From: Thiomonas intermedia | GTDB taxonomy: Bacteria; Pseudomonadota; Gammaproteobacteria; Burkholderiales; Burkholderiaceae_C | Direction: 5' to 3' | NCBI RefSeq assembly: GCF_002028405.1 | Contig: NZ_CP020046.1 | Location: 1 to 64,000, forward strand | Length of the DNA: 64,000 nt | In this document: in pieces, positions 47,579 to 56,125 of the stretch | How positions within the stretch are numbered: position 1 is the stretch's first letter | Layout: each line of letters begins with the position of its first letter | The notes under the pieces: model-generated | Told to the model about the DNA's origin: nothing | What the model saw: the letters and a program-made list of their open reading frames with translations, nothing else | Database searches by the model: none | Translations under genes and position numbers: made by a program

Positions 47579-49801
47579 TCACTTCCTTGAGGCCTTCAAC
47601 ACACCGGGCACCTCGGCGATCAACCCCAACGCCCGCTTGAGCTTGGCGCTGTTGGCCAGCTGCACGGTAAAACGCATCTGCGCCAGATCACCCACCGAGC
47701 GTGTGCTCACTGCAATGACGTTGATGCGCTCTTTGGTCAGCACATCCGAAATATCCCGAAGAAGCCCTTGTCTGTCATTGGCACTGACCTCCAGGTCAAT
47801 GGGGTAAAGGGCTTCATTCTCCCCTTGTCCCGACCACGTCACGGCAATGACACGCTCGGGGTGTTGATGGGCGATATTGCGAAAATTCTGGCAACTCGCG
47901 CGATGGACCGTCACCCCTTTCTCGCGAGTGACAAAACCGCCGATGGCATCGGGCGGGGCGGGTTTGCAGCAAGGCGCCAGTTGCGTCAGCAACGATCCCA
48001 TGCCCACCACCAGAACCTGACCACCCTGCTTCCTGGGTGCTGCGCTGTTGCTGGTCGGCAAGGCCAGCAGTTCCTCCACCACCGGAGCATGGGGATCTGC
48101 CCGCAGATAGGCCTCGATCTGGCGCTGCGAAAATTCATCCTTGCCAACGCGATCAAACAATTCGTCGGCCGAGCGAAACCCCAGACCCTCGGCCAGACTC
48201 TGCAAGTTGAAGCTGGTCTTCCCCTCGCGCTGCAACAGGCGCTCGACCTGTGCCCGGCCCTTGGCGATGGTTTGTTCCTGGGCCAGCTGATTGAACCAGG
48301 CGCGAACCTTGGCGCGAGCCCGCGGGCTGCGAAGGTAACCCAGGTCGGCATTGAGCCAGTCACGCGAGGGCCCGCCCTCTTTCGCCGCCACAATCTCCAC
48401 GGTCTGACCGCTGCGCAAAGGTGTCGTCAACGGAATCATGGCCCCGTCAACGCGAGCGCCGCGGCAGCGATGTCCCAGGTCGGTATGCAAGGCGTACGCG
48501 AAATCCACAGGTGTTGCCCCGTTGGCCAGTTCGACGATGCGGGCCTGCGGGGTGAGGACGAAGATGCGATCCTCGGCATCCTGTCCAGCGGCCAGTTCGG
48601 CAGTAGCTTCGGTAGGCGGCGTCGCGTCGCCACCGGCGAGTTCCTGCTGGAGGGCCAACAGTTGTCGCGCCAGGGCGATGCGCGACTGATAGTCACCCGC
48701 CTGCACCTGACCTTGATAGCCCTTGGCACCGGCTTCCTTGTAAGCCCAGTGCGCCGCACTGCCCTGCTCGGCATGCGCGTGCATGGCGGCAGTCCGGATC
48801 TGGATTTCAAAGATCTGGCCCGATGTCGTTCGCACCACCGTATGCAGCGACTGATACCCATTGGGTTTCGGTTTGGCGATGTAGTCGTCGAACTCGTCGG
48901 GCAGGGACGACCACATGGCGTGCACCATGCTCAAGGCGGCATAGCAGGCGCTGACGTCTTGAACAATGATGCGCAGCGCGCGCAGATCCATCACCTGTTC
49001 AAACTGCAGTTGCTTGCCCTGCATCTTTCTCCAGATGCTGTAGATGTGCTTGGGCCGCCCGATCACCTCCGCCACGATGCGCTGGCGCTGCAGTTCGCCT
49101 TGCAGCAGTGCGATCGCGGTACTGATGCCTTGTTCGCGCTCGACGCGCCGCTCGTCGAGCTTGCGCGCGATGTCTTTGTAGACCCCTGGCTGGAGCAGTC
49201 GAAAGGACAGATCTTCCAGTTCCCACTTGACCTGCCAGATGCCCAGCCGATTGGCCAGAGGCGCATAAACCTCCATGCTCTCGGCCAGAAAGGCCCCGGG
49301 CGCGGGCTGCTTGGTCCGCGTGAAATATCTGAGAGACTGCAGACGCGAGGCGAGGCGAAGCAAGGCGACGCGCAGGTCTCGCGAAAAGCCGAGCAGCAAA
49401 CGCCGAACCAGTTCGGTGTGGCGACGCCGGAGTTCGGCCTCGTCAGGGCCGCCCCGTGCCATGCGCGACACCTCGACCAGCTTGCGCGTCTCGACCGACA
49501 GCGCCGCCAGTGCTTCGCCAAAGTGCTTGCGCAGTTGATCCTGCGGATGGGCCAGGTGAGGCACCACCAGATTGAGATAGGCCGCGGCCTGCGCTTCGAC
49601 ATCCGCCCCCATCTCGCACAGAATGCCGCTGACGCCATCGGCATGTTCGAGTGCGGGCTCCCCGGTCTCGAGCACGACGGTGTCGATAAGGGCAATCGCA
49701 TAGGCGCGTGCCTGAACGATGCGAGGATCGCTCGGCGTGTCCTCGACGGCGCTGCGCGCGGAGTCGGAAGGATGCGGGCTCACGACAACAGGAAATCGCA
49801 C
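47579..49801 (-). CDS. relA: GTP pyrophosphokinase RelA (stringent response)
   Basis: A 740-residue RelA/SpoT-family enzyme. The N-terminal hydrolase-like domain lacks the HD catalytic pair, so it should only synthesise (p)ppGpp. The synthetase domain has EVYAPLANRLGIWQVKWELEDL, the RelA-type EFDD motif (EFDDYIAKPKPNGYQSLHT), and the HIYSIWRKMQ segment. A TGS domain (VDFAYALHTDLGHRCRGARVDG) and a C-terminal ACT domain follow. It senses stalled ribosomes. The GTG at 49801 is one start; GTG 49783 would exactly overlap the upstream stop. Confidence 0.93.
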   Translation of the reverse strand: MRFPVVVSPHPSDSARSAVEDTPSDPRIVQARAYAIALIDTVVLETGEPALEHADGVSGILCEMGADVEAQAAAYLNLVVPHLAHPQDQLRKHFGEALAALSVETRKLVEVSRMARGGPDEAELRRRHTELVRRLLLGFSRDLRVALLRLASRLQSLRYFTRTKQPAPGAFLAESMEVYAPLANRLGIWQVKWELEDLSFRLLQPGVYKDIARKLDERRVEREQGISTAIALLQGELQRQRIVAEVIGRPKHIYSIWRKMQGKQLQFEQVMDLRALRIIVQDVSACYAALSMVHAMWSSLPDEFDDYIAKPKPNGYQSLHTVVRTTSGQIFEIQIRTAAMHAHAEQGSAAHWAYKEAGAKGYQGQVQAGDYQSRIALARQLLALQQELAGGDATPPTEATAELAAGQDAEDRIFVLTPQARIVELANGATPVDFAYALHTDLGHRCRGARVDGAMIPLTTPLRSGQTVEIVAAKEGGPSRDWLNADLGYLRSPRARAKVRAWFNQLAQEQTIAKGRAQVERLLQREGKTSFNLQSLAEGLGFRSADELFDRVGKDEFSQRQIEAYLRADPHAPVVEELLALPTSNSAAPRKQGGQVLVVGMGSLLTQLAPCCKPAPPDAIGGFVTREKGVTVHRASCQNFRNIAHQHPERVIAVTWSGQGENEALYPIDLEVSANDRQGLLRDISDVLTKERINVIAVSTRSVGDLAQMRFTVQLANSAKLKRALGLIAEVPGVLKASRK

Positions 49802-50655
49802 ACCAGATCCACTTGATCCGGCTGCACCAGAGTGGGCGCGTGTCCAACCCCGGGAAGCTCGACCAGCCTGGCCCTGGGGCCGCGCTGCGTCATCGATCTT
49901 GCGGTCTGCGGATGAAGGATGTCCGAATCCGCCCCTCTCACCACCAGGGTAGGCGCGGCAATCTGGTCGTAGGCCTGCCAGAGGGCAACCTCGCCGGCCG
50001 CAACAGCCTGCGCCGTCGCGGCGGTGAAGGGCTGAGCCAGTGCGGGGTCATAGTGCAGCCGCCAGCCATCGCCGTCGGGCCGCAGCATCGGGCGGGTCAG
50101 CGCCATCCACTGCTGGGCGGTGTGCGGCCCGAAGCCCACCGAAATTTCACGCAACGAATCGGCCGCCTCTTCCTGCGTGTCGAAACGCATCTGCCGACCC
50201 ACATAACTGGCGATGCGCATGAGCCCCTGTGGATCCAGAGAGGGGCCGATATCGTTGAGTACCAGACGATCGATGGGGCTGTGCGGCATGCCGGCCAAGG
50301 CCATACCGATGAGCCCCCCGAGCGAGGTTCCCACCCAGGCGACGCGGCGCGCCTTCAATCGGGCCAACAACGTCACCAGATCGGCGAGGTACTGCGGGAC
50401 CTGATAGAGCGCGGAATTGGACAGCCAGTCCGACTCGCCACGTCCGGGCAGATCCGGGCACACCACACGACGCTTGGCCTGAAGGGCCTGCGCAAGCACG
50501 TCGAAGTCGCGCCCCTGTCGCGTCAAACCATGCACGCACACGACCACATCGTCATGGTCCGGAGCGCCCCATTCCCAATAGGCCAGACGATGTAGCCCCC
50601 CGGGATGCAAACATTGCACGGCGCAGAGGCGAGGCTGATGGTCCACGGTGTTCAA
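49780..50655 (-). CDS. Alpha/beta hydrolase
   Basis: A 291-residue alpha/beta hydrolase. The oxyanion region is VVCVHGLTRQGRDFDVLAQ, the nucleophile elbow is WVGTSLGGLIGMALAG with its Ser, the acid is in VVRGADSDILHPQTA, and His is in GVGHAPTLVQPDQ. The substrate cannot be named; relatives include esterases and C-C bond hydrolases. The start appears to be TTG 50655 or GTG 50646. It overlaps relA by about 20 bases and could be co-transcribed with it. Confidence 0.85.
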   Translation of the reverse strand: MNTVDHQPRLCAVQCLHPGGLHRLAYWEWGAPDHDDVVVCVHGLTRQGRDFDVLAQALQAKRRVVCPDLPGRGESDWLSNSALYQVPQYLADLVTLLARLKARRVAWVGTSLGGLIGMALAGMPHSPIDRLVLNDIGPSLDPQGLMRIASYVGRQMRFDTQEEAADSLREISVGFGPHTAQQWMALTRPMLRPDGDGWRLHYDPALAQPFTAATAQAVAAGEVALWQAYDQIAAPTLVVRGADSDILHPQTARSMTQRGPRARLVELPGVGHAPTLVQPDQVDLVCDFLLS

Positions 50656-51320
50656 GGCTGGAGTTCAACAGGAGCGGGCATCATACAGACCGTTCCACGC
50701 GAAGCCTTGAGTGCCACCATAAACCCCGTCCTGGCCGGATGGGTCGCACCCGGGCGACGATGAGCACACTCCCGCGGCGGCACGAACGCGCGCCAAGTGG
50801 CAGGTGGGCGAGCCCGAACGCCGCGTAACGGCGCCGCGCCGACTTCACGGGCGGGAATGGCTTGGAGAGGTGCTTGACGACGCGTGCAAGCCCTGAGCAG
50901 AACCCTGGATCTGCTGCCGCAGGACTTCCCGGTCGTGCAGGGTCAGCACATGGGGTCTGACCGGCGTCGATGCAGCCGGGCTGAGAAAATGCGACGCCGC
51001 AAGCCGCGCGCCGGCCTGGCCTGCGTCAACGGGCTGCGACAGCGTCGTTTCCACAGGGGCGGGGAGCGACGGCGGCGGCGTCAGCGCGGCCGACGCCGCC
51101 GCCTGCGACATCGAGCCGACGAGGCAGGCGCTCAGCAGGGAATTCAGGGGCGATCGAAGCAAGGGCGTATCCAAAGTTTGCAATTGAAATTATCGAATCG
51201 AATGGGCCCGAATCACCCGACTCTCGCAGTAAACTCTGTAACAAGCCTTTAGCTGACCTATCGCTGCAAGGAAGGATGGCAGACGAGTCTGCCTTGTTTT
51301 CATTCAGGAATGACGCCTCT
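50656..51320. other. Long intergenic region ahead of the ompR-like gene
   Basis: No well-supported gene is present. The plus strand from about 51180 becomes AT-richer (TTGAAATTATCG) and probably holds the promoter of the ompR-like gene at 51321. The remainder is GC-rich and contains only the doubtful small frame described at 50845. No tRNA, repeat or terminator was seen. Confidence 0.5.
50845..51183 (-). CDS. Doubtful small protein, possible lipoprotein
   Basis: A 112-residue minus-strand frame starting at TTG 51183. Near its N-terminus is SPLNSLLSAC, which resembles a short lipobox, and the rest is rich in Ala, Ser and Pro with no recognised domain. There is no ATG or good ribosome site. 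It lies inside the intergenic region ahead of the ompR-like gene, and an opposite-strand frame of similar length also exists, so it may well not be a gene. Confidence 0.3.
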   Translation of the reverse strand: MQTLDTPLLRSPLNSLLSACLVGSMSQAAASAALTPPPSLPAPVETTLSQPVDAGQAGARLAASHFLSPAASTPVRPHVLTLHDREVLRQQIQGSAQGLHASSSTSPSHSRP

Positions 51321-52049
51321 ATGGACCACGAAAAACCGAAGAAGCTGATGGTCGTCGATGACGACGCGCGCATCCGCGACCTATTGCGTCGCTATCTTTC
51401 GCAAGAGGGCTATGAAGTCTTCGTGGCCGAAGACTCCAAGGCGATGTCGCGCATCATGGTGAAAGAGCGTTTCGACCTGATCGTGCTCGACTTGATGCTC
51501 CCCGGAGAAGACGGCCTGTCCATCTGCAAGCGCCTGCGCGCCTCCAAGGACCAGACCCCAATCATCATGCTGACCGCCAAGGGGGAGGATGTGGACCGCA
51601 TCATCGGCCTGGAAGTCGGGGCCGATGATTACCTGCCCAAGCCCTTCAATCCGCGCGAACTTCTTGCCCGCATCAGCGCGGTACTGCGTCGCCAGCCTTC
51701 ACCCGAACTGCCCGGGGCGCCCTCGCGCGAAGACGAAACCGTGCTCTTCGGTCCCTTCAGCCTCGATCTGGCGCGGCGTGAACTGAGCAAGAACGGTGAA
51801 GCCATCAGCCTGACCACGGGCGAGTTCGCCATGCTCAAGGCGCTGGTGCGACATCCCCGCCAACCGCTGTCGCGCGATCGGCTGGCCGAGCTGGCCCGCG
51901 GCCGCGACTACGAAGCCTTCGACCGCAGCCTCGACGTGGCCATTTCGCGTCTGCGCAAGATCATCGAAACCGATGCCGCGCATCCGCGATACATCCAGAC
52001 CGTCTGGGGCGTGGGCTATGTCTTCGTTCCCGACAACGCCGAAGGCTGA
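51321..52049 (+). CDS. ompR: OmpR-family response regulator
   Basis: A 242-residue response regulator. The receiver has the acidic pair in MVVDDDARIRD, the phosphorylation site Asp57 in IVLDLMLPGEDGLSICKRL, and the lysine in ADDYLPKPFNPRELLARI. The winged-helix domain has LTTGEFAMLKALVRHPRQPLSR and ISRLRKIIETD before the end PRYIQTVWGVGYVFVPD. These match E. coli OmpR very closely, so osmotic or envelope control is likely. I placed the start at ATG 51321; ATG 51276 would add 15 residues and has an AAGGA site too close to it. The kinase gene follows. Confidence 0.93.
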   Translation: MDHEKPKKLMVVDDDARIRDLLRRYLSQEGYEVFVAEDSKAMSRIMVKERFDLIVLDLMLPGEDGLSICKRLRASKDQTPIIMLTAKGEDVDRIIGLEVGADDYLPKPFNPRELLARISAVLRRQPSPELPGAPSREDETVLFGPFSLDLARRELSKNGEAISLTTGEFAMLKALVRHPRQPLSRDRLAELARGRDYEAFDRSLDVAISRLRKIIETDAAHPRYIQTVWGVGYVFVPDNAEG

Positions 52050-53460
52050 CGCCATCGACGGCGACGCCGTACCCGCCTCGGCACCTGCCCCCGGCGTCAG
52101 TCGCCGACTTCGCCCAATACGCTGGATCAGCGGCCTCTTCGGCCGCTTGTATTGGCGCACCTTTCTGCTCATCGTTCTGCTGGTCAGCGCCAGTCTGGCG
52201 ACCTGGTTTCAGAGCTTTCGACTGCTGGAACTCGGCCCGCAGGTCGAACAGACCTCACGTCAGATCACCAGCCTCATCGACCTCACGCGACTGGCGCTGA
52301 TTCACTCGGATCCGCAATACCGGGTCTCTCTGCTCGACGATCTGGCGAAAAAAGAAGGCATCTACATCTACCCGCGCAATCCGGGTGATCTGTGGACGCC
52401 GATGAATCATTCCGAGTTCACCAGACGTCTCGAAACGGCGGTTGACACCCGGCTGAACGAACAGCTCGATTTCGCCGACGCCGTGAATGATCGTCCAGGA
52501 CTCTGGATCGGCTTCCAGATCGAAGGCGACCCCTACTGGCTCTTGCTCGACCGCTCCCGGATCGATCCTTCCCTGAGTGAAACCTGGGCCACGTGGGGTG
52601 CCATCGCCACCCTGCTGGCCCTCATTGGCGCTGCGGTCATCGCCAGTTTTGTCAACAAGCCACTGCGCGACCTGCGGCTTGCAACGGCCCGGGTGGGCGC
52701 CGGCAACTATTCGCAGATGCTCGACGAACTGTCAGGCATGCGCGAAATCCGTGAGGTGAATCGCGGCTTCAACCGCATGGCCCGCAGCCTTCAGGAGGTG
52801 GAAGAGGAACGCGCACTGATGCTGGCCGGCATTTCACACGATATCCGCACACCGCTGGCCCGCCTGAGGCTGGAAGCCGAACTGAGCGTGCCCGATGAGC
52901 AGGCGCGCGAGCACATCATCGACGACATCGAACAGGCCGACCGCATCATCAGCAAGTTCCTCGAATACGCGCGCAGCACGTCTCCCAAGCTGGAAACGGT
53001 CGACCTCAATGCCTTGCTCGACTTTGTCCACGACCGCTATCAGAAAGACGAGACCGTGGTGCTCCGCTTGCAGACCCCGCCTGTGCCGCCCGTGCGGGCC
53101 AACACCCTGGAGCTTCAGCGCGTCGTAGTCAATCTGGTGGAAAACGCCAAGCGCTACGCCTTGACCCCTGAAGAGGTACACACCGATCTCGACATCAGCC
53201 TGCAACCGGGCATCGATTCCGTACTGCTGACGGTGCGCGACCACGGCCCCGGCGTGCCCGACGAACAACTGGCGCAACTCACACGCCCGTTCTTCCGTGG
53301 CGATGCCGCAAGAACGTCGGCCAAAGGCACCGGCCTGGGACTGTCCATCGTCGAGAAAACCATCACGGCCATGGGTGGCCGTCTGGAGTTGCGTAACGCC
53401 GTGCCCAACGGCCTGCAGGTGCAGATCTGGCTGCCACTCGCCGGCAGCACAGCGAGCTGA
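52018..53460 (+). CDS. envZ: EnvZ-like sensor histidine kinase
   Basis: A 480-residue membrane kinase. The first membrane segment is FLLIVLLVSASLATWF (about 49-64), a periplasmic part follows, and the second segment is near 193-211. The HAMP and dimerisation domains lead to His274 in GISHDIRTPLARLRL. The ATPase domain has VVNLVENAKRYA, VRDHGPGVPDE, TRPFFRGD and GTGLGLSIVEKT. It pairs with the upstream regulator, with which it overlaps by 32 bases. The start is ATG 52018; ATG 51973 is possible. A weak hairpin follows the stop. Confidence 0.9.
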   Translation: MSSFPTTPKADAIDGDAVPASAPAPGVSRRLRPIRWISGLFGRLYWRTFLLIVLLVSASLATWFQSFRLLELGPQVEQTSRQITSLIDLTRLALIHSDPQYRVSLLDDLAKKEGIYIYPRNPGDLWTPMNHSEFTRRLETAVDTRLNEQLDFADAVNDRPGLWIGFQIEGDPYWLLLDRSRIDPSLSETWATWGAIATLLALIGAAVIASFVNKPLRDLRLATARVGAGNYSQMLDELSGMREIREVNRGFNRMARSLQEVEEERALMLAGISHDIRTPLARLRLEAELSVPDEQAREHIIDDIEQADRIISKFLEYARSTSPKLETVDLNALLDFVHDRYQKDETVVLRLQTPPVPPVRANTLELQRVVVNLVENAKRYALTPEEVHTDLDISLQPGIDSVLLTVRDHGPGVPDEQLAQLTRPFFRGDAARTSAKGTGLGLSIVEKTITAMGGRLELRNAVPNGLQVQIWLPLAGSTAS

Positions 53461-53500
53461 GGCGAAGCGGCCTCGTCAGCGCAGCCTTCGCCCCCCTTTT
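53461..53500 (+). terminator. Possible terminator after envZ
   Basis: GGCGAAG (53461-53467) can pair with CTTCGCC (53486-53492), and a short T run is at 53497-53500. The loop is long and the T run short, so it is only a possible terminator for the ompR-envZ transcript. Confidence 0.35.
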
Positions 53501-53504
53501 CAGT

Positions 53505-54470
53505 TCAAGGCCGCAGCGGCGTGCCGATTGCTGCCAGCTCCAGCAGCAGCCTGACCCGCAACTTCACGGCGCTGAGACCGTCGTCATCGCCCCCCCTCAG
53601 GGGGCCAACGCGGGAAGCCACCTTCACGCTCACGCCCTGTGCGGCGGCTGCCTCCAGCGCCGCTTCAAGTTCGCGGCTGACCGTGCCCCCACCGGTACCG
53701 GCCACAACCAGCCCTCGCAAGCGCGGGTGCAGACAAGGGCTCTCGACAAGACAACGCACGACAGCGCCATCGGTACCCGCGACATTGGACAGCAGCTCCA
53801 CGCGAGGCCAGGCCTCAGCGGCCGGCAGCGCAAAGGGCGCGCCTGACTCCGGCGGAGTCCTGCGCCAGAGCCGCAGGTGCTCACCTTCGATCTCGCCGAG
53901 GGGCCCGCGTTCGCCAGAAGAGAAAGCCTCAACCGCATGGGTGTTGATCTTGGCGACATCGCGGGCAGCGTGCACCACGCCGTGAAGCACGCATACCACC
54001 CCTATGCCGCGAGCTTCTGGGTGGGTCGCCACGCGGACCGCATCCAGCAGATTCTGCGGGCCATCCGCGTTCAGCGCCGTCGCCGGTCGCATCGCCGCCG
54101 TCAGGACCACCGGCTTGTCCAGCGGCAGTACCAGACTCAGGAAATAGGCCGTTTCTTCCAGCGTGTCGGTGCCGTGGGTGATGACGCAGGCCTGAATGGA
54201 TGGCTGCGCCAGCCAGTGCATCACCCGCCCGGCAAGGCGGGTCCAGACCGCAAAGGTCATGTCCTTGCTGTCGACGTTGGCGACCTGTTCGGTCTGGATC
54301 TGCGCCAGGCTGCCCAGTGTCGGCACCTCTTTCAGCAAGTCCTCGACCCCCAGGACGCCTGCGGTATAGCCGGGAAGACTGGGATCGCCCGTGGCGGTAC
54401 CCGCAATGGTGCCGCCCGTGCCCAGCACGACGATCTGGGGCAAAGGCCGGAGAGAGGATGGAGCCATCAT
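53505..54470 (-). CDS. L-asparaginase (type II-like)
   Basis: A 321-residue asparaginase. The first catalytic threonine is in VVLGTGGTIAG, the second in VITHGTDTLEETAYF. Later motifs are AMRPATALNADGPQNLLDA and GLVVAGTGGGTVSREL. It splits asparagine to aspartate and ammonia. A secretion signal is not evident in the N-terminus (MMAPSSLRPLPQ), so it may be cytoplasmic. It lies on the minus strand, convergent with envZ and divergent from lexA. Confidence 0.9.
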   Translation of the reverse strand: MMAPSSLRPLPQIVVLGTGGTIAGTATGDPSLPGYTAGVLGVEDLLKEVPTLGSLAQIQTEQVANVDSKDMTFAVWTRLAGRVMHWLAQPSIQACVITHGTDTLEETAYFLSLVLPLDKPVVLTAAMRPATALNADGPQNLLDAVRVATHPEARGIGVVCVLHGVVHAARDVAKINTHAVEAFSSGERGPLGEIEGEHLRLWRRTPPESGAPFALPAAEAWPRVELLSNVAGTDGAVVRCLVESPCLHPRLRGLVVAGTGGGTVSRELEAALEAAAAQGVSVKVASRVGPLRGGDDDGLSAVKLRVRLLLELAAIGTPLRP

Positions 54471-54493
54471 GTGGGAAGTGCTTTGCAGGGAAG

Positions 54494-54509
54494 CTGTTTT
54501 GATTTACAG
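54494..54509 (+). promoter_or_regulatory. SOS box (LexA operator) of lexA
   Basis: The 16 bases CTGTTTTGATTTACAG fit the LexA operator CTGT-N8-ACAG exactly. They lie 129 bases ahead of the lexA ATG and 23 bases from the start of the asparaginase gene. They indicate autoregulation by LexA and could also touch the divergent asparaginase promoter. Confidence 0.9.
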
Positions 54510-54525
54510 TGCTGTGAAAATCATC

Positions 54526-54556
54526 AACCTGGAAGCCCTATCAGGCCTTCCAGGTT
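54526..54556 (+). promoter_or_regulatory. Hairpin in the lexA leader
   Basis: AACCTGGAAG (54526-54535) pairs with CTTCCAGGTT (54547-54556), forming a ten-pair stem between the SOS box and the lexA start. It has no T run, so it is not a simple terminator. It could shape the leader mRNA of lexA; no function is shown. Confidence 0.6.
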
Positions 54557-54637
54557 GGCGCGTGGTGAGATGCCTTCAAGCTACAAAAGGTATCTGATTG
54601 CGCTGCCGAACCATTGTGCTACCGCCGGAGCCTACGC

Positions 54638-55336
54638 ATGCGTTCTCTCGTTTCCAAGCTCACCCCGCGCCAACAGGAGATTCTCGACCTCATCACCGCC
54701 TCCGTGCGCGAACTCGGTTACCCCCCCACACGGGCCGAGATCGCGGCCCGGCTCGGTTTTCGCTCGGCCAACGCCGCCGAAGATCATTTGCAGGCGCTTG
54801 CGCGCAAAGGCGTGATCGAGTTGACACCCGGCGCCTCGCGCGGTATCCGCATCACCGAGCCGCCACGCGAACGCGCCTCCGCAGTCGGCAGGGGCTCAAC
54901 CGTGTCGAGCTTGCGCCAAGGGCTGCAACTCGCCTTGCCAGGTGCCGAACAGCTCTGTCTGCCGCTGGTCGGCCGCGTTGCTGCGGGGCATCCCATCCTG
55001 GCTCAAGAGCACATCGAACAGACGCTGAACCTCGATCCCGCCACCTTTGCGGTTCGTCCCGATTACCTGCTCAAGGTGCGTGGCATGAGCATGCGCGATG
55101 CCGGCATTCTCGATGGCGACATGCTGGCGGTCAAAAGCAGCCTGACGGCCCAGAGCGGGCAGATCGTGGTCGCCCGTATCGGTGATGAAGTCACGGTCAA
55201 GCGCCTGAAGACCCATGCCGATCACCTCGAACTCCTGCCGGCCAATCCTGACTTCGCAGCCATCCGGGTCGACGCGAATCAGCCCTTCGCCATCGAAGGG
55301 CTGGCCGTGGGCCTGCTTCGGGGCGCCTTGCAGTAA
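54638..55336 (+). CDS. lexA: SOS repressor LexA
   Basis: A 232-residue repressor of the SOS response. The N-terminal winged helix has [27 protein letters not shown] in two parts with the recognition helix at [14 protein letters not shown]. The self-cleavage site is Ala116-Gly117 in [10 protein letters not shown]. The catalytic pair is Ser151 in [11 protein letters not shown] and Lys188 in VTVKRLK. It needs RecA filaments to cut itself. The ATG at 54638 starts [10 protein letters not shown]; it is followed by the convergent dedA-type gene after 14 bases. An operator is upstream. Confidence 0.97.
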   Translation: MRSLVSKLTPRQQEILDLITASVRELGYPPTRAEIAARLGFRSANAAEDHLQALARKGVIELTPGASRGIRITEPPRERASAVGRGSTVSSLRQGLQLALPGAEQLCLPLVGRVAAGHPILAQEHIEQTLNLDPATFAVRPDYLLKVRGMSMRDAGILDGDMLAVKSSLTAQSGQIVVARIGDEVTVKRLKTHADHLELLPANPDFAAIRVDANQPFAIEGLAVGLLRGALQ

Positions 55337-55350
55337 GTCGTGGGCAACGC

Positions 55351-55995
55351 TCAAACCGCTGCCGACTGCTGACGCGACTTCCACCACCCCCACACCGCTG
55401 GCAACAGCGAAAGCACGATGATGCCGACCGTCATCATGCCCAGATTCTGTTTGATCCACGGAATGTTGCCAAACAGATAGCCGGCCATGACCAGCAGCCC
55501 CACCCAAAGGGTCGCCCCCAGAACGTTGTAAGCCAGAAACTTGCCGTAGGACATCTCGGCCACGCCCGCGACAAACGGGGCGAAGGTGCGGATGAAGGGC
55601 ATGAACCTCGCCGCGACAATGGTGATGCCGCCGTACTTCTCGTAGAAAGCGTGCGCCTTGTCGAACGCCCGGCGGTTGAACCACCGTGAATCCGACCAGG
55701 TAAAAACCTTGTGGCCGATGGCCTTGCCGATCTGGTAGTTCAGGCTGTCTCCCAGCACGGCGCCTACCCAGAGTACGGCGATCACGCCCGGCAGGCTCAG
55801 CGCCCCCGTGGCGGCAAAAGCACCCACCACGAACAGCATGGAATCGCCCGGCAGGAAGGGCATGATGACCAGCCCCGTTTCGACAAAGATGATGCCGAAG
55901 AGCAGCCCGTAGACCCAGGGGCCATACGCCGCAATGAACTGGGCCAGATGCACATCGAAGTGCAGGATAAGATCGACGACAGAGTGGAGTTCCAT
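55351..55995 (-). CDS. DedA-family membrane protein
   Basis: A 214-residue DedA/SNARE-associated protein with four to five membrane segments. Family markers are YGLLFGIIFVETGLVIMPFLPGD, GAVLGDSLNYQIGKAIG, and YGGITIVAARFMPFIRTFAPFVAG, with the conserved arginine. Members flip undecaprenyl phosphate or phospholipid head groups across the membrane. The ATG at 55995 starts MELHSVVDL; upstream sequence in the same frame is not protein-like. It converges with lexA. Confidence 0.92.
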   Translation of the reverse strand: MELHSVVDLILHFDVHLAQFIAAYGPWVYGLLFGIIFVETGLVIMPFLPGDSMLFVVGAFAATGALSLPGVIAVLWVGAVLGDSLNYQIGKAIGHKVFTWSDSRWFNRRAFDKAHAFYEKYGGITIVAARFMPFIRTFAPFVAGVAEMSYGKFLAYNVLGATLWVGLLVMAGYLFGNIPWIKQNLGMMTVGIIVLSLLPAVWGWWKSRQQSAAV

Positions 55996-56125
55996 GCGGT
56001 TTGCAGGAGAAAGGGGACGAACAGGCCCAAGTGCGGTTGACGCTGCAATATCTTGCGACCAGATCCCGAAAGGGAGCCCTGCCCCGCGCTCGGCGGAGGC
56101 AGCCTGAAAAGTATACTGAGCGCTG

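Noticed and set aside
50884-51252. Plus-strand frame in the gap before the ompR-like gene
   Set aside because: It is low-complexity and Arg-rich, has no ribosome site, and competes with an equally doubtful minus-strand frame.
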